64,000 nucleotides of DNA from Stemphylium vesicarium. Taxonomy: Eukaryota; Ascomycota; Dothideomycetes; Pleosporales; Pleosporaceae. Under the pieces are notes generated by a model. It saw only the letters and a list, made by a program, of their open reading frames with translations. It had not been told where the DNA came from and did no database searches. The stretch spans positions 1 through 64,000 of the forward strand of contig QXCR01000163.1 in NCBI GenBank assembly GCA_004380135.1, in the 5' to 3' direction. This document shows, piece by piece, positions 32,583 to 44,941 of the stretch (within the stretch, counting starts at the first letter, position 1; the number at the start of each line of letters is the position of its first letter). Position numbers and translations under genes: made by a program.

Positions 32583-35290
32583 ATGAAGCGGAATGAACAA
32601 GATTCTGGTTCGCTTCACGCCGACATGCAGGAGTTGAAACGCACTCTGGGCTCAACCGAATTGACCCATTTCCGTATCTTGCCAGATATACTCGCCGTCG
32701 TGCAAAGATTGGTGAGCTACCCGAAAAAGAACCTGCGATTCGTTGCTAACGTTTCGTCAATAGGATTCTACAAATATCTCGCGTTCGCAATACGATCCAG
32801 GCAAGGGCATGACAGTGCAGCAAAATATTGCGCAAGCGACCCAGTTCAGGCGATTGCAACCTCAAGGAGCTCTTCAGCGCATCGGGACTTGCAACTGTAG
32901 ACAGCGAATCGCCACTTCATATCGAGCGAGCCACGATCCGTCTTGCAGGCGCTCACAAGGCGACAAGACGTTCACAGAACACTACCTAAGCTTCTCAGCC
33001 CAGTGCTTTTGGCTGCGTTGCAAGGTGATGGCCTCGCTATACATCTGTTATCAATCAGGCTCCTTGGCGGTACAGCCCAACTTGACATGTACAAAAGTCG
33101 TACCAGAAGACTCCCAGCTCTTCACTATATCCAATCAGCATTCTCAAGGAATATTGCGAACGAAGCACCCTTTGAATTCAACATAAAAACTTTCAGTGAC
33201 ATGTTCGCGCGAGGGGAAGCCACCCCATACGACCGATTGGCGGATGGTCAGAAATTGCTTCACGTGAGTAGAGACTGATCTGGTTTGCCTGGAAGGTTGA
33301 CTGAACGCATTAGTTCGCATGCTATTGGATATGGATCTATTCGGCTTCACATTTAGTAAAGCAAGTTGCTCTCGTCAGGTATATGCTTGAAGATTTACAT
33401 ATTGACTGTCTCGAGCCTAATGAACATGGCCTGTAAGCATTGACATCCACTTCCCTCCGCGTAGAGCTAATTTAAGAACGCAGCTCCTATCTAGACCAGC
33501 TCACCCCTCTCTTTTCCAGGAACTTGACGAGCGATGGTAATACTCGCTGGACGGACTCAATTATTGAAGACTTTCTGAGACGTGGCGCAAGTTTCTCAAT
33601 TGAACAGATCGTCAACCACCGTTGTCCAATCACATGTGTTAACTCATTCTCAGGATTTTGAGCCTTTGGATATCTACAGGGGGTACACCGAAGGTATGAG
33701 AACTGTACTGCTACAGGACGGGAAGGGCCTCCGTGAAATTATCGAGTGAGACAGGAACGGGAGCTACCTGATGATCGAAAGCATCATGTCGCTCTCCTTT
33801 CTAGCAATTAGCAGCAGTTGGCTGGCAGGCTGCCACATTATTCATAGGGCCGGCTTTAAGTTTCTAACATCACCCAAGTATCACATCACCAAGTACGATC
33901 CCCTCCTCGAAGCCGCTATGCACGCAGGGCAACCTGCGATATTTTCCTTCTTCTTACAGCTCAGATCGACTGCAGACGATGATGATGATGCGCTCTCAGC
34001 CATCGGTGGATTAGAAGATACGCTTGTAATGGCTCTCGAAAGCGACGACGGGTATCCTAACGGAAATTGCCAAGTCCTCATGGACGCTTTGGTTATTCGA
34101 GGGCGCCAATTGATGGAATTGGTCGAAGCACACGCGACACACACTTTACTTTCGCCCTGTCTGAGAGATCCAACGAAATTTAAATCGTGCAGTAGCATTC
34201 GTGGAAAGACAAGGCCTGTATGTACCTGGATCTTTGAGACCTGGCTGGTAAAGTGTTTACCACTGTCTCAGTCGTTATGCGGGACGCTCGATTTCTATTC
34301 TCGATACGGTCTTCAATGCTGGTTTTCAGGACGTTAGCGGAAAGGACTCTCGATGCGATCATTCTGGCCACCGGCCATCACCTTTGCTCCATTTCCTTAC
34401 AAATGAACGGCCCCACAGTTTCCAGCCCCCCCTTTCGACCAAACTAGACGTTTGTAAATCGTACCATTTTAAGGGCGCAAGTTCGCTCGAGAATTGGCCA
34501 AATCCAAGGGCGAATGCAACACTTTTTCTGGGCTTCAATCTGGGATCCCATTCAAAAAAGGCACACGGGGAGTCTTTATCATACCTGAGAGGACGAGCAA
34601 ATGAGATGTTCGAGTCTTTGAATGTCTCTTCTACTTGCCAAAATGACTTTTTCGATGATTGCGACTGCTCCTGTAGCAGCTCCGGCTGTGCTTTCTCTCA
34701 TACCTTTGTGAAAGGTATGGAATATGATCCATGGCCTTGGCGCAGCCATAGTTCCTGGCTTACCGAGTGTTTAGAAGCAGTAACAGATTGCACCACCAGA
34801 GTACGAGAGACCACTAGCTCCAACTCTATTGTTCAAGAGCTAATTCGGCTCCTGATATTTGCCAAACTGGAGTTGAGACACATGTTGTGATCTCGGTCGT
34901 GTCTACCATAGCAAATTCGATTTTGACCCCAATCTCTCACCCACTCCTCGATATACAGCGGAAGAGACCCAGAGGATACGAGACGAGGATGCCGAGCTGC
35001 GACAGCTGATGGAAAAACTGATACCGACATTCTTTTCTCAGGACCAGGAATCCGGTAACGATCTACTCGAATTTCTTGAAAATGTTTTGCTACCAGAGAT
35101 GGACAGTATGCTAGCATGGCTGGCGCATGAAGACGAGGCCCGATATTCGGCTGGCAGACGGGAGCTTGGTGTTATCATGGAGCTCCTAATGCGCTTTGTG
35201 GAGTCAGATAAAGAGGATAGCGAAGACGCAGGAGTTGAAAGCGAGCAAGAGTCAGAGCCGAACTATACGGAAGATGACGATTACTGGTAG
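32583..35290 (+). pseudogene. Ankyrin-type fungal protein gene, multi-exon, frame-broken
   Basis: Coding-like segments in order are: MKRNEQDSG through LPDILAVVQRL; LLSPVLLAALQGDGLAIHLLS through ATPYDRLADGQKLLH; FACYWIWIYSASHLVKQ through PNEHGL; PLLEAAMHAGQPAIF with other ankyrin-like helices; a Cys-rich CDCSCSSSGC segment; and an acidic tail ending at 35290. This order is familiar from large fungal ankyrin-domain proteins. Several joins are good introns (starting at 33265 GTGAGT and 33434 GTAAGC). Others are not: near 32970 the frame shifts by one base, and at about 34880 ELRHM must shift to reach TCCDLGRVY, as if one CA of a CACA run were lost. It could also be an intact gene with sequence errors. 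Confidence 0.6.
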
Positions 35291-35449
35291 CCATTCCGGG
35301 GCTACTATTTTCCTTGAGCTATCTGAGACCCGTGGGTTATACGATGGAGTTCTTGTTTTCTGCACATTTTCTACGTGTTTTCGAACCAAATACATGATTT
35401 TCTTATCACAAGATGCACAATTGAAGGCTTTCCATTTCTTCTACCCCAC

Positions 35450-36187
35450 TCAAAGATCCTTGGGAGGCTGAGTAATCTTCGTCAGATGGTCTCCATTCAG
35501 TTCCTTCATAATCTTTCCTAGCCCTTCATGGCTGTAATCCTTCTCATTCCACATATCCTAAAAAAAAGTCAGCCAGTAGTCAGATGCTATTTCCAACCCC
35601 AGCGTACTTTATGATACCGCACCTTACCTTCTCCGTCCAACGTCAACGTGACCAGACTGTTCACTTTCTTCTCCACCGGCATCGGCTTGGGCGTGTATTC
35701 TTGCTGCAGTTTAAAGATGATCTCGTCCGGCTTCGAGGAAACAACTTCAGTTTTAATCGTCCGAGTAGACTTCATGATCTTCGGGATGCCTACAGCGCGT
35801 CAGCATTTCCAGATGATCATTCGCGCTACGATGCCTCGACTGCACCGCCAGGTCAAACTCACCATACCACTGCCCTGCAATCTTGTACCGGGTATCACAA
35901 TAGCTCCATGTGTCATCGTAAACAGCCTCTTTCGCGTACACCATCATGTCCTCCTCGCTTGCGCTTCCAGAATACAGATTGCAAATCGATTGCACAATCT
36001 TCTCCCTTTCATACTCTAGTTTGATAGACTGCTCGGGGTGCGGCTCGTAATCCACGCCCGTAGAGCTGTTCTGCGAGGGACTGGAATTCTGAGTCAACGA
36101 CACGGGATCGGGTCGTTTCTCGTAGTTGTTTTCGAGGCGCGTTGCCAGATTGTCTTTGCCTGATTTGCCGGATACTGGGAGTGTCAT
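35450..36187 (-). CDS. Conserved fungal protein, possibly NTF2-like
   Basis: Exons 36187-35863, 35789-35608 and 35557-35450 give 204 residues. The N-terminal third is polar and Ser/Asn-rich. Then comes a compact alpha+beta region (IVQSICNLYSG, YAKEAVYDDTWSYC, KIAGQWYGIPKIM) ending VRYHKDMWNEKDYSHEGLG and NGDHLTKITQPP, a pattern I know only from uncharacterised fungal proteins. The arrangement of a helix, a Tyr/Trp-rich strand and a conserved DMW near the end would suit an NTF2/SnoaL-like fold, which is inference. A TGACGTCA element lies about 90 bp upstream. Confidence 0.75.
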
Positions 36188-36277
36188 TTTGGAATAATTT
36201 GTGTTAGAATGCAGTATTAGGTACTGAGCTATGGACTGTTAAGACGGTGTTTTGCTGTTTGGGTGTTCGTGATGTGT

Positions 36278-36285
36278 TGACGTCA
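36278..36285. promoter_or_regulatory. TGACGTCA (CRE/ATF-type) palindrome
   Basis: A perfect CRE consensus lies about 90 bp before the start codon of the minus-strand gene at 36187. Such sites bind bZIP ATF/CREB-type factors in fungi. Function here is unproven. Confidence 0.4.
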
Positions 36286-36498
36286 TGAGAAGTCGTGACC
36301 TCGCCGCTCGTCATTACCAACTTTGTGGCTGACATCGTAGCCTCGTGCATGCATAAGCTCATCTCACCCATCATCACTTCTAAACTTCACTTTGCGAATA
36401 AATACGGACGACATGATTTCTTGCATTCAAAGCGACAGTCGAGAGTAACGAGGTGCAAAAGCGAAGAGTGGGCGCTTTGTCTTTCGCGACTGACCCAC

Positions 36499-37429
36499 TC
36501 AAAGCCCGAACCACTTCATATCCTCATCCTCATGCACCGGCACCGTGTGTCCAACACCCTGCGCACTGTAACCAACGAGCTTGGTGCCATCACCGTAAAC
36601 CATCTTCGTATATCCATTCTGTGGCGTGTTTGTAACGTTCTTAGTAAACGAGACACCCAGCAAACCACTCCATTCCTTCAGCTGCTCACCCAAGTTGGGG
36701 ATCTTGACCAGCGTATCCGCGGTTCCGTGCCAGGTCATCATGCGAGGGTAGCTTCCTGTGTAGCCAGGGTACATGGCTTTAACCTGCTCAACCCACTGGC
36801 CTTGGGTCTTGATGATCTGGCCGTTTGCGCATCGCGGGTCGGATGTGCTGGGGCTGGCGCCCGGGCTGCCGGCTACACAACCTGCTGCGACGCCCGAGTA
36901 GCATGAGCCAGCGGCGATGACATCGGGGTAGGTGGCCATCATGACGTTAGTCATCATGCATCCAGAACTACTCCCGGTAACGAAGACCTTGGAGGGGTCG
37001 GCACCGTACTTCTGGATCGTGTACTGGATCATGTTGTTGAGACCTTGATTGTCGCCGCCTTTGTCGCGAGAAAGACCCTTGTCGGTGTTCACCTCCCAGC
37101 AGTTGTTATCCTTCTTGGTGGAAGGGAAGATGTTGATGAAACCCTTTTGCTCTGCCAGGTTGTTGTACTTGGTGGACTGCGAATATGTCTCACCAGTACC
37201 TCCGCAGTAGTGAAGCTACGCAAGAGTTAGCTTTGGGTGAATGTACTTGGGAGGAACAGATGCATACCGCGAGGATGATGGCAGGCTTGGGGGCTACTTT
37301 CGCAGGAACATAGATGTTCATCTGAAGGTTTGACGGGTTGGCTCCGAAGTCGTTGACGCGAGTGAGGGCACCATTAGCAGTTGCGCAAATCGCAGCGATG
37401 CTGCCGAGCACAGTGGTTGCGAAATGCAT
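36499..37429 (-). CDS. Secreted CE1-family esterase (acetylxylan/feruloyl esterase type)
   Basis: Exons 37429-37268 and 37215-36499 give 292 residues. Residues 1-20 form a signal peptide (hydrophobic core, ending ATANG). The nucleophile motif is GSSSG (VTGSSSGCMM); the likely acid and base are in WHGTADTLV and GVGHTVPVH. These and the LHYCGGTGETY and KDNNCWEV segments are typical of fungal carbohydrate esterase family 1 enzymes that deacetylate xylan. No cellulose-binding module or Ser/Thr linker follows; the protein ends WFGL, like the single-domain enzymes. The 52-nt intron has a GCTAAC branch. It acts outside the cell on plant cell wall. Confidence 0.9.
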
Positions 37430-38265
37430 CTTGAGAGGTGTAGTGCGTGTTCGACGGCCGCCGTTACTAGCGCATTCCTTCCCCTTATAACCTTATATCC
37501 ATTATGGGGAGTCCTCCACTATTTCCAAATGACGGCACGCCGACCCCCGTGAATAGTAGCCGTGCTGTGCTCAAGTATAGTGCCAATCTAAACAACTCCG
37601 AGGATAGGTAAGGAACATTATTGCGCGAGGCTGGAAGTGGCACTGCTGCGCCGTTTCACATGCCCTCCTCCCTCCAATCACATATGGTCAAACCGGCGCA
37701 CCTACTTTTCAGAGAATTTGGTCGATGCTTCCATGCTTGCCGAAGCCGGATTGGGAAGTTCTGCGGAGAAAAGCTTTAGAATTGCAGGGATGCTGGATGA
37801 AGCCGCGCCATGTATATTAGCATACTACCGTGCTTTGTTTCCGACGCGCAAAAAACACAAAATCGGCCAAAAGGCCATGCACGCCACTTTTCTGGCCTCA
37901 CATGAAGCTGCCGCTTGTGGATGCCGCGCTTTTCGATGCCATCAAGCGTACCCTCCAGTGTGATTTACATCATCAAAGGCAGTAACATTATCGCGATCAT
38001 GATTTCATATTTCTATCTCGACCAATCCTGTGGAATTAGTCGCATGCAAGGGCATTTAAGATAATGGGACGATTGTTTCGTTGACAGGACTGATGTGAGC
38101 GGGTGTCAAGATGTTGGCAAAGGTGAGCGCATTGACCTAGTAGAAGCTAAGTCCAAAAACAAACAGCATTGAAATAAGCAGCAAATCAACTATATATATC
38201 AAACTTTACAACAACCACAACTAAACGCCGAAAACTGAGTCTATAAAGCTACAGTTACATGCTAA
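37430..38265. other. Intergenic, 836 bp
   Basis: No supported gene. The first 100 bp upstream of the esterase is its probable promoter, with a TATAA-like CTTATAACC near 37487. Confidence 0.5.
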
Positions 38266-40066
38266 TCATATGAAGGTCAGAGAGTCCAAGTCCAATTCTT
38301 CCTTGCGACGTCGGAACCGCAACTTGTTCTCGTGATCGAGACCCACCATATCTGCAAACGTATGCTTGGCCTCAAGGCTTGCTCCGGGACCCAGTTCCCA
38401 GTCATACTTCAGCAAGAGATGGCAGAGAGCAATCTTCATCTCATTAGCGGCGAAGAAACGGCCGGGGCATGACTGAGAGCCGTGACCAAAAGTGAGGTTG
38501 TCTGGGCCAGTAGAGACGAGATGGGCTTTGTTGGCGGTGGCGGGATCTTGTCGCATGCGATAATAGCGGTAGATGTCATACTTCTTGGGCTCAGGATGTA
38601 TCTCTGGATCGACCATATTGACGCCATCCACAGCAACCTCGTCGCCCTTGTGGATAATGACACCGTCGGGAAGAACTACTTTCTGCTTTGCCAATCTTCT
38701 CATAGTGACTAAGTCATGATTGTTAGTAATGCTCATCTGTTTTTGGCCGATAGAGCGAACTTACGGAAAGAACCTGGACTAACTCGCTGTGCCTCCTTGA
38801 GCGCACTATCCATGAGCTTCAAGTTCGCAAGCGCAGCCTTCGTTAGGCCATCAGTGCTAAGCACTTGAATGATCTCTTCGCGTATGGCAGCGATGGATTG
38901 CGGCTCGTTTGCGAGACGCATCATGGTCTGACTCAGCAAATCTGATGTAGTATGGATCGCGGCGAACGAGAGAAGCATCTGGTAGGTTGCAGGGTCGTAT
39001 GCCGCTCCTTGGCTTTCATTTTCAAACCACTCAAACATGTCGTTGTACTCCGGTACTGGTTCGCCTTTCTTCCGGGCTTCAGCCTTGATCTTCTTGCGTT
39101 CGTCCAACATTGGTGAAAGGATAGCGCGTCCGTCTCGTAGATGTTGTGCAACAGCTTTAGCATCCTTTGACAACCATGGGACGAGAGGCTTCAGTATTGA
39201 GGGAATGGCCGTTATCTGGAAGGCCATCCTGAAGGCGGCGATGGTGTACGCTTTCGAGGTTTTCAGCCAGGCTTCATTGCGACACATCTCGTCTCCAAGG
39301 AACACCTTGGTGGACAAGCGTGCAATGAGCTGAAGGATACTGTCTGCAATTACGACTTCTTTCCATTCTAGCTGATGGTTAGCTGGTGTCATGTAGGCAT
39401 TGAATGGGACATACCTTGATCGTTGCCAAGTATCTCATTCAACGCGAAGGTGGCCTCTTTTGAGAGTGGTTCTGTCACCGTGTCTTTGATATCTTCGTTA
39501 GCATTATAGTTCATTCCATTCCGCTGATCGTTGAATTGCTTACTCAAGTACTTAGTGAGTTGCTTCTTGATAACTGTTTGCACAAGCCTGTTCTTGTGCT
39601 CCAAACCACCAAATGGTTCAAATCCATTTACATGGGCGTGGAAATTCTAAAGATTCGTGAGCCTGTGATCGCTTCTGCGGACAAAGTGCAGACCCACCTT
39701 TTCTATCGATTTGGAAAAGCTGAGACCATTCTCATTGCGAATCATCAAAGAGTAGTCAGGGGGAAGGACAAGGACTTCGCCATAGTCAGCGATTAGCCTA
39801 TATGGCTGCTTGCCGAATCGCTTTCTAGCTTCGGTCAATGTTCTCAGTCCATCTTTCATGAACTCAAATTGTTTGACGAGTCCAGTCTGGTACCAGCGTG
39901 GAGGATTGGCATGAGGTAACTTCGATCTACCGGTGAAAGTAATGAAAGAAAGTACAACCACAATACCCAGAGAAATCGTGATCACCAGAGGCAAAGATTG
40001 AGTAATCGCATCCAGAGGTGGGTCCGATAGGGAAAGAGGAGCCTGCGATGGATGAAGAGTCGACAT
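38266..40066 (-). CDS. Cytochrome P450, ent-kaurene oxidase-like fungal group
   Basis: Exons 40066-39698, 39646-39415, 39367-38765 and 38708-38266 give 548 residues. A polar leader of about 27 residues precedes the membrane anchor (about 28-47). The I-helix reads FAAIHTTSD, with His where most P450s have an acid, as in gibberellin-pathway ent-kaurene oxidases and their relatives. The K-helix is EAQR, and the haem loop FGHGSQSCPG has Cys482. All three introns are short (47-56 nt) with consensus ends. No terpene cyclase or prenyltransferase is nearby, so the substrate cannot be guessed. Confidence 0.92.
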
Positions 40067-41423
40067 GCTGAAGGGAAGTCAAGTAGAGTTTAAAGGTGGA
40101 GTTGCAATCTTCGTCCTCGAGCGCACCAGCTCTTATGTCAAAATTCCCAGCAAATGGCCTCATGTTGTTGAGTCGCAGTGCAGCCTGTCGGCATAAGCTC
40201 ATCCGTTGATTTTCGCTCATCTGCTGAGTTTTCTCTAAACTACGGATACTGAGCGATCCTTTGGCCGAAAACACCCAGGTTTCCCCTTGTCGCTCTTTGA
40301 ACCTTGGCGGCGTATACATCGTATGGAGATTACCCGTTAGGGTTCGAATTCAGCCGTGATCACGTGGTAGCGTTTCCACGGAACAAACTAGCGTCATCCG
40401 AGTAATGATCTTGACAGGCAGTCATGAGCATCCGGAACGGATGACTAACGATCCGTCCTCGGGGAGTTTCTCTAAGAGCACCCCGCAGCTTGGACAGCCA
40501 CAAGGTTCAGCCTAAGCCGTAAATGGCCAAGTGCAGATCTTGAAACGGTTCTCACAGATCTTGAGTACCTGTCGGAGGGTCGGAAATCAACTCCATCTCA
40601 CAGCCACGTCCGCACGGCGCGTCCCGTATGCCGTATGATCAGATCACTGCTAGATCAGGAACCCGGGGGCTTCACCTTTATGTGGCCCGAATCGCTACCT
40701 ATTGGCTTCTCGAAGGAGTCGCTGCACCGCGTGTGCCTGGGCTTGCGCAACGGCTTCGCGTATGCGATCTGCAAGCACGAAAAACAGTCATCACTACTCA
40801 TTCTGAGGAAGTGGTGGCCCTGAATTTTACCGAGACCGTATTTCGCGGAAACAAGCAAATGTTATCTTTACCTCTCCCTTCAATAGAAATTGCTCAAAGT
40901 GTGATCGTGTTAAATTCAGGTGGATAAGGTCTCTTCCACAGGGTACTAGATTGGGTAACGGGAAAGATCAATGAGCTGCGACAAATCATAGAAGCGGCGG
41001 TTCCTCAATGCAACTCTCAGCGATGAGCACGAACAAACAGACTCAGACGGCAGTCGATGGTCCAAAGCGCTGACAATCCGCGATGTTAGTAAGAATAATG
41101 CCAAGGGGCAGCCCTGGTACCAAGGTAACAGGCGCAGACTTGCGCACACGTCCCTTATCCTATCCATCGCGCACTCATTACACGATGACCACTTCCCATA
41201 TGACTGCCCTTCAATGCCGTCGCAACTATGTCTTCGCTCCCTTGTCAGACAAGTCTTATGGGACGGGAACTAGAGCGGAAAGGCTTAACGCTTGACATTC
41301 TGCTAAAACAAACTCCCAGCACCATGGATGGTTCAAAATTGTACGCCCTATAAACACATCGCTCTCCGACACAAGATATCCCCGCTCCAACTACTTGCCT
41401 CGCGCCACGTCCCCTACCAAGCA
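40067..41423. other. Intergenic, 1.36 kb
   Basis: No supported gene; small frames on both strands overlap each other without family resemblance. The P450 promoter should lie at its left end. Confidence 0.5.
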
Positions 41424-43005
41424 TCAGCAGCGATCACTCTGCATAACAGCCAGCGCCTCCGCCAAACTCGTCGTCTTAAACCCTGCCTCGCCCTCCCCAC
41501 AGCGCGACCCCGTTCTCTGTACCGCCGCTCGTCTCCTCTGGTGCTCCTTGACACCGCGAAACGACTGCAACAACGCCTGCCACAAGTCCTGGAAGCTCAA
41601 GACATGGAGGATGGCACGGCTCCAATGCAACTTCACCGGTGCAGCAACCTGGCCCTGTTGCAGCGGAATGCCCATGTGATCGTTTCCGGCGTCCTGCCAT
41701 TCTGTGTCGCTGACAACAGTTTCCTCATCGCCAAGGGCCTTGTATTTTTGGAAGACGTCGTAGGGGTACGCGTAGAGATGGAGGATAGACACGAGGGCCA
41801 TCTCGAAGCAGAGGACTGTCTTGGGGATGCCGACTGAGAGAGAGGGATACGAGATTTTGGACGTGGGACTCATGGCGCCGCCGTCGGACGTGAGCTGGCT
41901 AAAGGCAAACTAGGGGTTGTTAGCAAGATGTGTCACAGCACGAAAGGGGGAATCTAGCTTACGCTCTGGACATAGAAGAGGAATACGACGAGCTTGATAG
42001 CTACGAACTTCAGCAGCGGTCTGTGTGCTGCCAGCTCCACCTTGGTCTGTTTGTAGAATTGGAGGAGACAGATCATTGCTGTGACGAGGGAGATGATCTC
42101 GATGACTTGGATCTAGAAGACAGACGCGCTTGTCAGCAGAGCTTCTTCTCCGGATGGCACGACAGTCTTGCAGTACGTACCCATATTCTGGCATGGCTTG
42201 CACTGTTCGACTTCTTGCAGTACACATCCAAAGCTTCCGTGATGCACTTCGCAACCGCACCACCAAACTTGACGACGCAAAACTGCAGGATGCAAGCCCA
42301 GATGATCTATTCCACGGCAAACACGACATTTCGTCAGCACAGATCAAGTTAGGAAATACAGGGAAAGGAGACTTACACTAAACCACTTCGCTCCATCCGG
42401 CGTATTATCTGTCTTCCGCCGGAGTACATACTTCCTGAAAATCCTTATGGGGAAAACCCACGGCTGCGGCTGCACCAGCGCAAAGAGCTGGTGTACAGAT
42501 TGCAGGTCCGTGTGGATGTACCGGCAAAGCAGCAAGAAAAATGAAGCGATAACGATGGACTCGTAGAACTCGTAGATGGCGCCGAGATAGATGCTTTCTT
42601 TGTAGAAGGGGATGCTGAGTGTGCAGCAGATGGAGTAAACGGGGACCATGAGCACGATGCGGATGGTTCTTGGGATGTTTTGTCAGTGTATCATTGAGGA
42701 TACGTAATGGGGGTAGGAGTGGGATGGGGGATTGGGGTTTGGGGGGAGGTCTTGAAGCTTACAGTTTCTGCAACTTGGGTTGCGTGTAGTTTGTGAGATG
42801 GCGGTAGACGAGATACAACGATAGCGTTACCGCGACCAGTGAACAGGCTACTGCTATGGTGATCAAGAGGCCGTGAGCCTTCAAGTCTCCGATGAGTGGC
42901 TCTTCATCAACTATGTCCATTCAGTCAGCCAGTATCCAGGAAACATGTTTGCTGATATGGATGAAGCCTACCGCCGACGTCGAGAGGGTTCTTGCATTTC
43001 GCCAT
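41424..43005 (-). CDS. TMEM184/organic solute transporter alpha-like membrane protein
   Basis: Six exons (43005-42972, 42910-42763, 42668-42377, 42306-42181, 42112-41963, 41909-41424) give 411 residues. About seven helices are visible. Family signatures are RIVLMVPVYSICCTLSI, AIYEFYESIVIASFFLLLCRY, QPQPWVFP and FCVVKFGG. The later helices IQVIEIISLVTAMICLLQFY and the PKTVLCFEMALVSILHLYAY segment also fit the DUF300/Ost-alpha family. The C-terminal 100 residues are cytosolic and variable. Human relatives act in solute or bile-acid transport; yeast and plant ones localise to vacuole or endomembranes. Every intron has GT-AG ends and keeps the frame. Physiological substrate unknown. Confidence 0.88.
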
Positions 43006-44941
43006 GTTGATACCGTAGTATGAAGCGAGAGAAGTCGAGTCGAGTTGAGTCGTGTTTATGCTACTCGAATATGGGCATGCCTTCGCTTTTTAAAGCTACG
43101 AGAGCTGCGGTATCTTCCAAGGTGTCTGCTTACTCCCTTCTCGCATTCTGTGGCTACAGCAGGCAACTGCGACTCGAATGACGGCCCGATGATAACTGGC
43201 ATATGGGGCTTACCTAAACAGGGTGTATGCTGACTGTAAGCATCCCGCTCATATGTTTGGCTTGGCTACACGGTCTATACGGTTGGTTTAGACTTCGGCT
43301 CCATCCCGAATGCTTGGACTGGAGCCACAACCGCACGCATCGAGTCTTGGCTCTACTAGTCAGGTTGACAGAGGTATGGATAGTTTGTCGCCAGCTTGGA
43401 TGCCTTTCCTGAGAAGCTGCGATATCTCATGCGTTGTGAAGCTTATCTGAAAGCTCTGCATCTTTCGCGACTGTGTGTCGTGACGGCTCCTTCCACCCAC
43501 CATCAAAGAACGACCAACAAAACTACCTAGATACCGAAGTTTTTTGCACCGCCCTCCAACTCACTATACACTCGGTCCGAACTATCAGCTGAGGTTCTCG
43601 AAAAAAGACCTGCAAGAGCCCACTCTCTTACAAGGACCACCATCAAAACCTCGCACACCTCGGCCGAGCCCTCAGAAACCTTGCCGCAGCCCCAAGACCG
43701 CCAGACTCGCACGCCCAGTCCCGGCAGCCCACCAAAATTGCGCTCTTGGACTCGTAGTTTGTCCGAGGAGGGAGATTTGAACAACTACACACACTCAGCC
43801 ACAAAAAGATAGGCAAGGGAAGCCATAGAACCATCAGCTTGGGGAAGAAGATAGGCTTCCCTCCTCCTCGGCCGAGTCTATATAGACAACGCGGTGCTGA
43901 GCCAAGGTAGCCAAGAAAAAAACCCAAGCACGGAGTTGCCAGCAAAAGTCGCTTAACCTACAATTTTGCGTCGCATGGTATGCGGCAGGGTGCGTCGTTG
44001 GTCTGATTCGAGTGTTCGACCGCCGAGTTTTGCTAGAAGATTGGGGGAGGGGACGGGAGGATGGGCTCAGCCCCAGCCACAGCCCACGTGCTGCAAGGGA
44101 AAGCCCGACCCGAATTCTGCTCCAAGGGAACTCAGTCCCCCGTCATTTCTTGGTGCTTGGGCAGCGCAGAAAGACATAATTACAGCGCTGTCTCCAAGGC
44201 CAAAGGTTACGGTGTTGCCGCCCCGAGCTTTGCCCCCTTTCTTACCAAGGGGTACGTTGCCCATACCAGCACCAGCACCAGCACCAGCACCAGCACCAAC
44301 AAAGGCAACAGCGAACAAGGCAGACAGCTTATCTAGCTCGTATAAAATTTCAGTCTCACCAAGAGCCAATTACCCAAAGAAGAAGAAAAAAAGCATAAAG
44401 GTTTGCAGCCAACATCTAAAAAGGCTAACCGTAAACCAAAGATAAAAGATTGGAAAAGAAGCTCGTGTCGACTGTAATACTGCTCAGAGCAAAAAAGACG
44501 TCCTTTTGACGCAAACCTACCCGGCCGCATTATTTCGATGCATCCCCTCGTTTCCTTCGTTGCACTCAGTGAGTAGAGAAGAGAAAGCGAGCGAGGCAGA
44601 AAAGGGAGGGTGAAAGGATGGTGATGTACAATGTCGCATGATCACACCTCACTCATACCCAGCATCTCGCCCCAGCAGACAAGACAAGACAAGCAGGAAG
44701 AAGTAGAGGAAGAAAGAAAAAGTCTAGATAAAAGGTACCATAACCACTCATTTCTCAGTGAAAAGCGTACAAAAAAAATTAGCAACGCCTGGAATGCCTC
44801 TGTATCTCTCTCTCTCCTCGCCTGTCTTTCTCTCGCTTCGTCTCACGCAAACACACGCCGATATCCTACACAGCCCCACGTTCCACCAACCGCTCGTATC
44901 TAATCTACCCCGCCCCGCGGCATTCGTATTGGAGTACTGCT
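43006..44941. other. Intergenic, 1.94 kb, with CT-rich tracts
   Basis: No gene I can support. It contains a six-unit ACCAGC repeat (44265-44300) and pyrimidine-rich runs around 44805-44840. The left part should be the promoter of the TMEM184-like gene and the right end the 3' UTR of ATG27. Confidence 0.5.
44265..44300. repeat. (ACCAGC)6 tandem repeat
   Basis: Six perfect or near-perfect hexamer units. They give Pro-Ala/Gly-Ala-like strings in some frames, which explains spurious open frames here. Confidence 0.9.

Noticed and set aside
37637..37963. 109-residue frame between esterase and P450
   Set aside because: No start context, motif or conserved pattern; likely chance.
40330..40365. GGTTCGAATTC word resembling a tRNA T-loop
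   Set aside because: No acceptor stem, D-arm or anticodon arm can be formed around it.
43966..44445. Pro/Ala-rich frame over the ACCAGC repeat, and a Gly-Ala frame on the other strand
   Set aside because: Both are explained by the tandem hexamer; no independent coding evidence.
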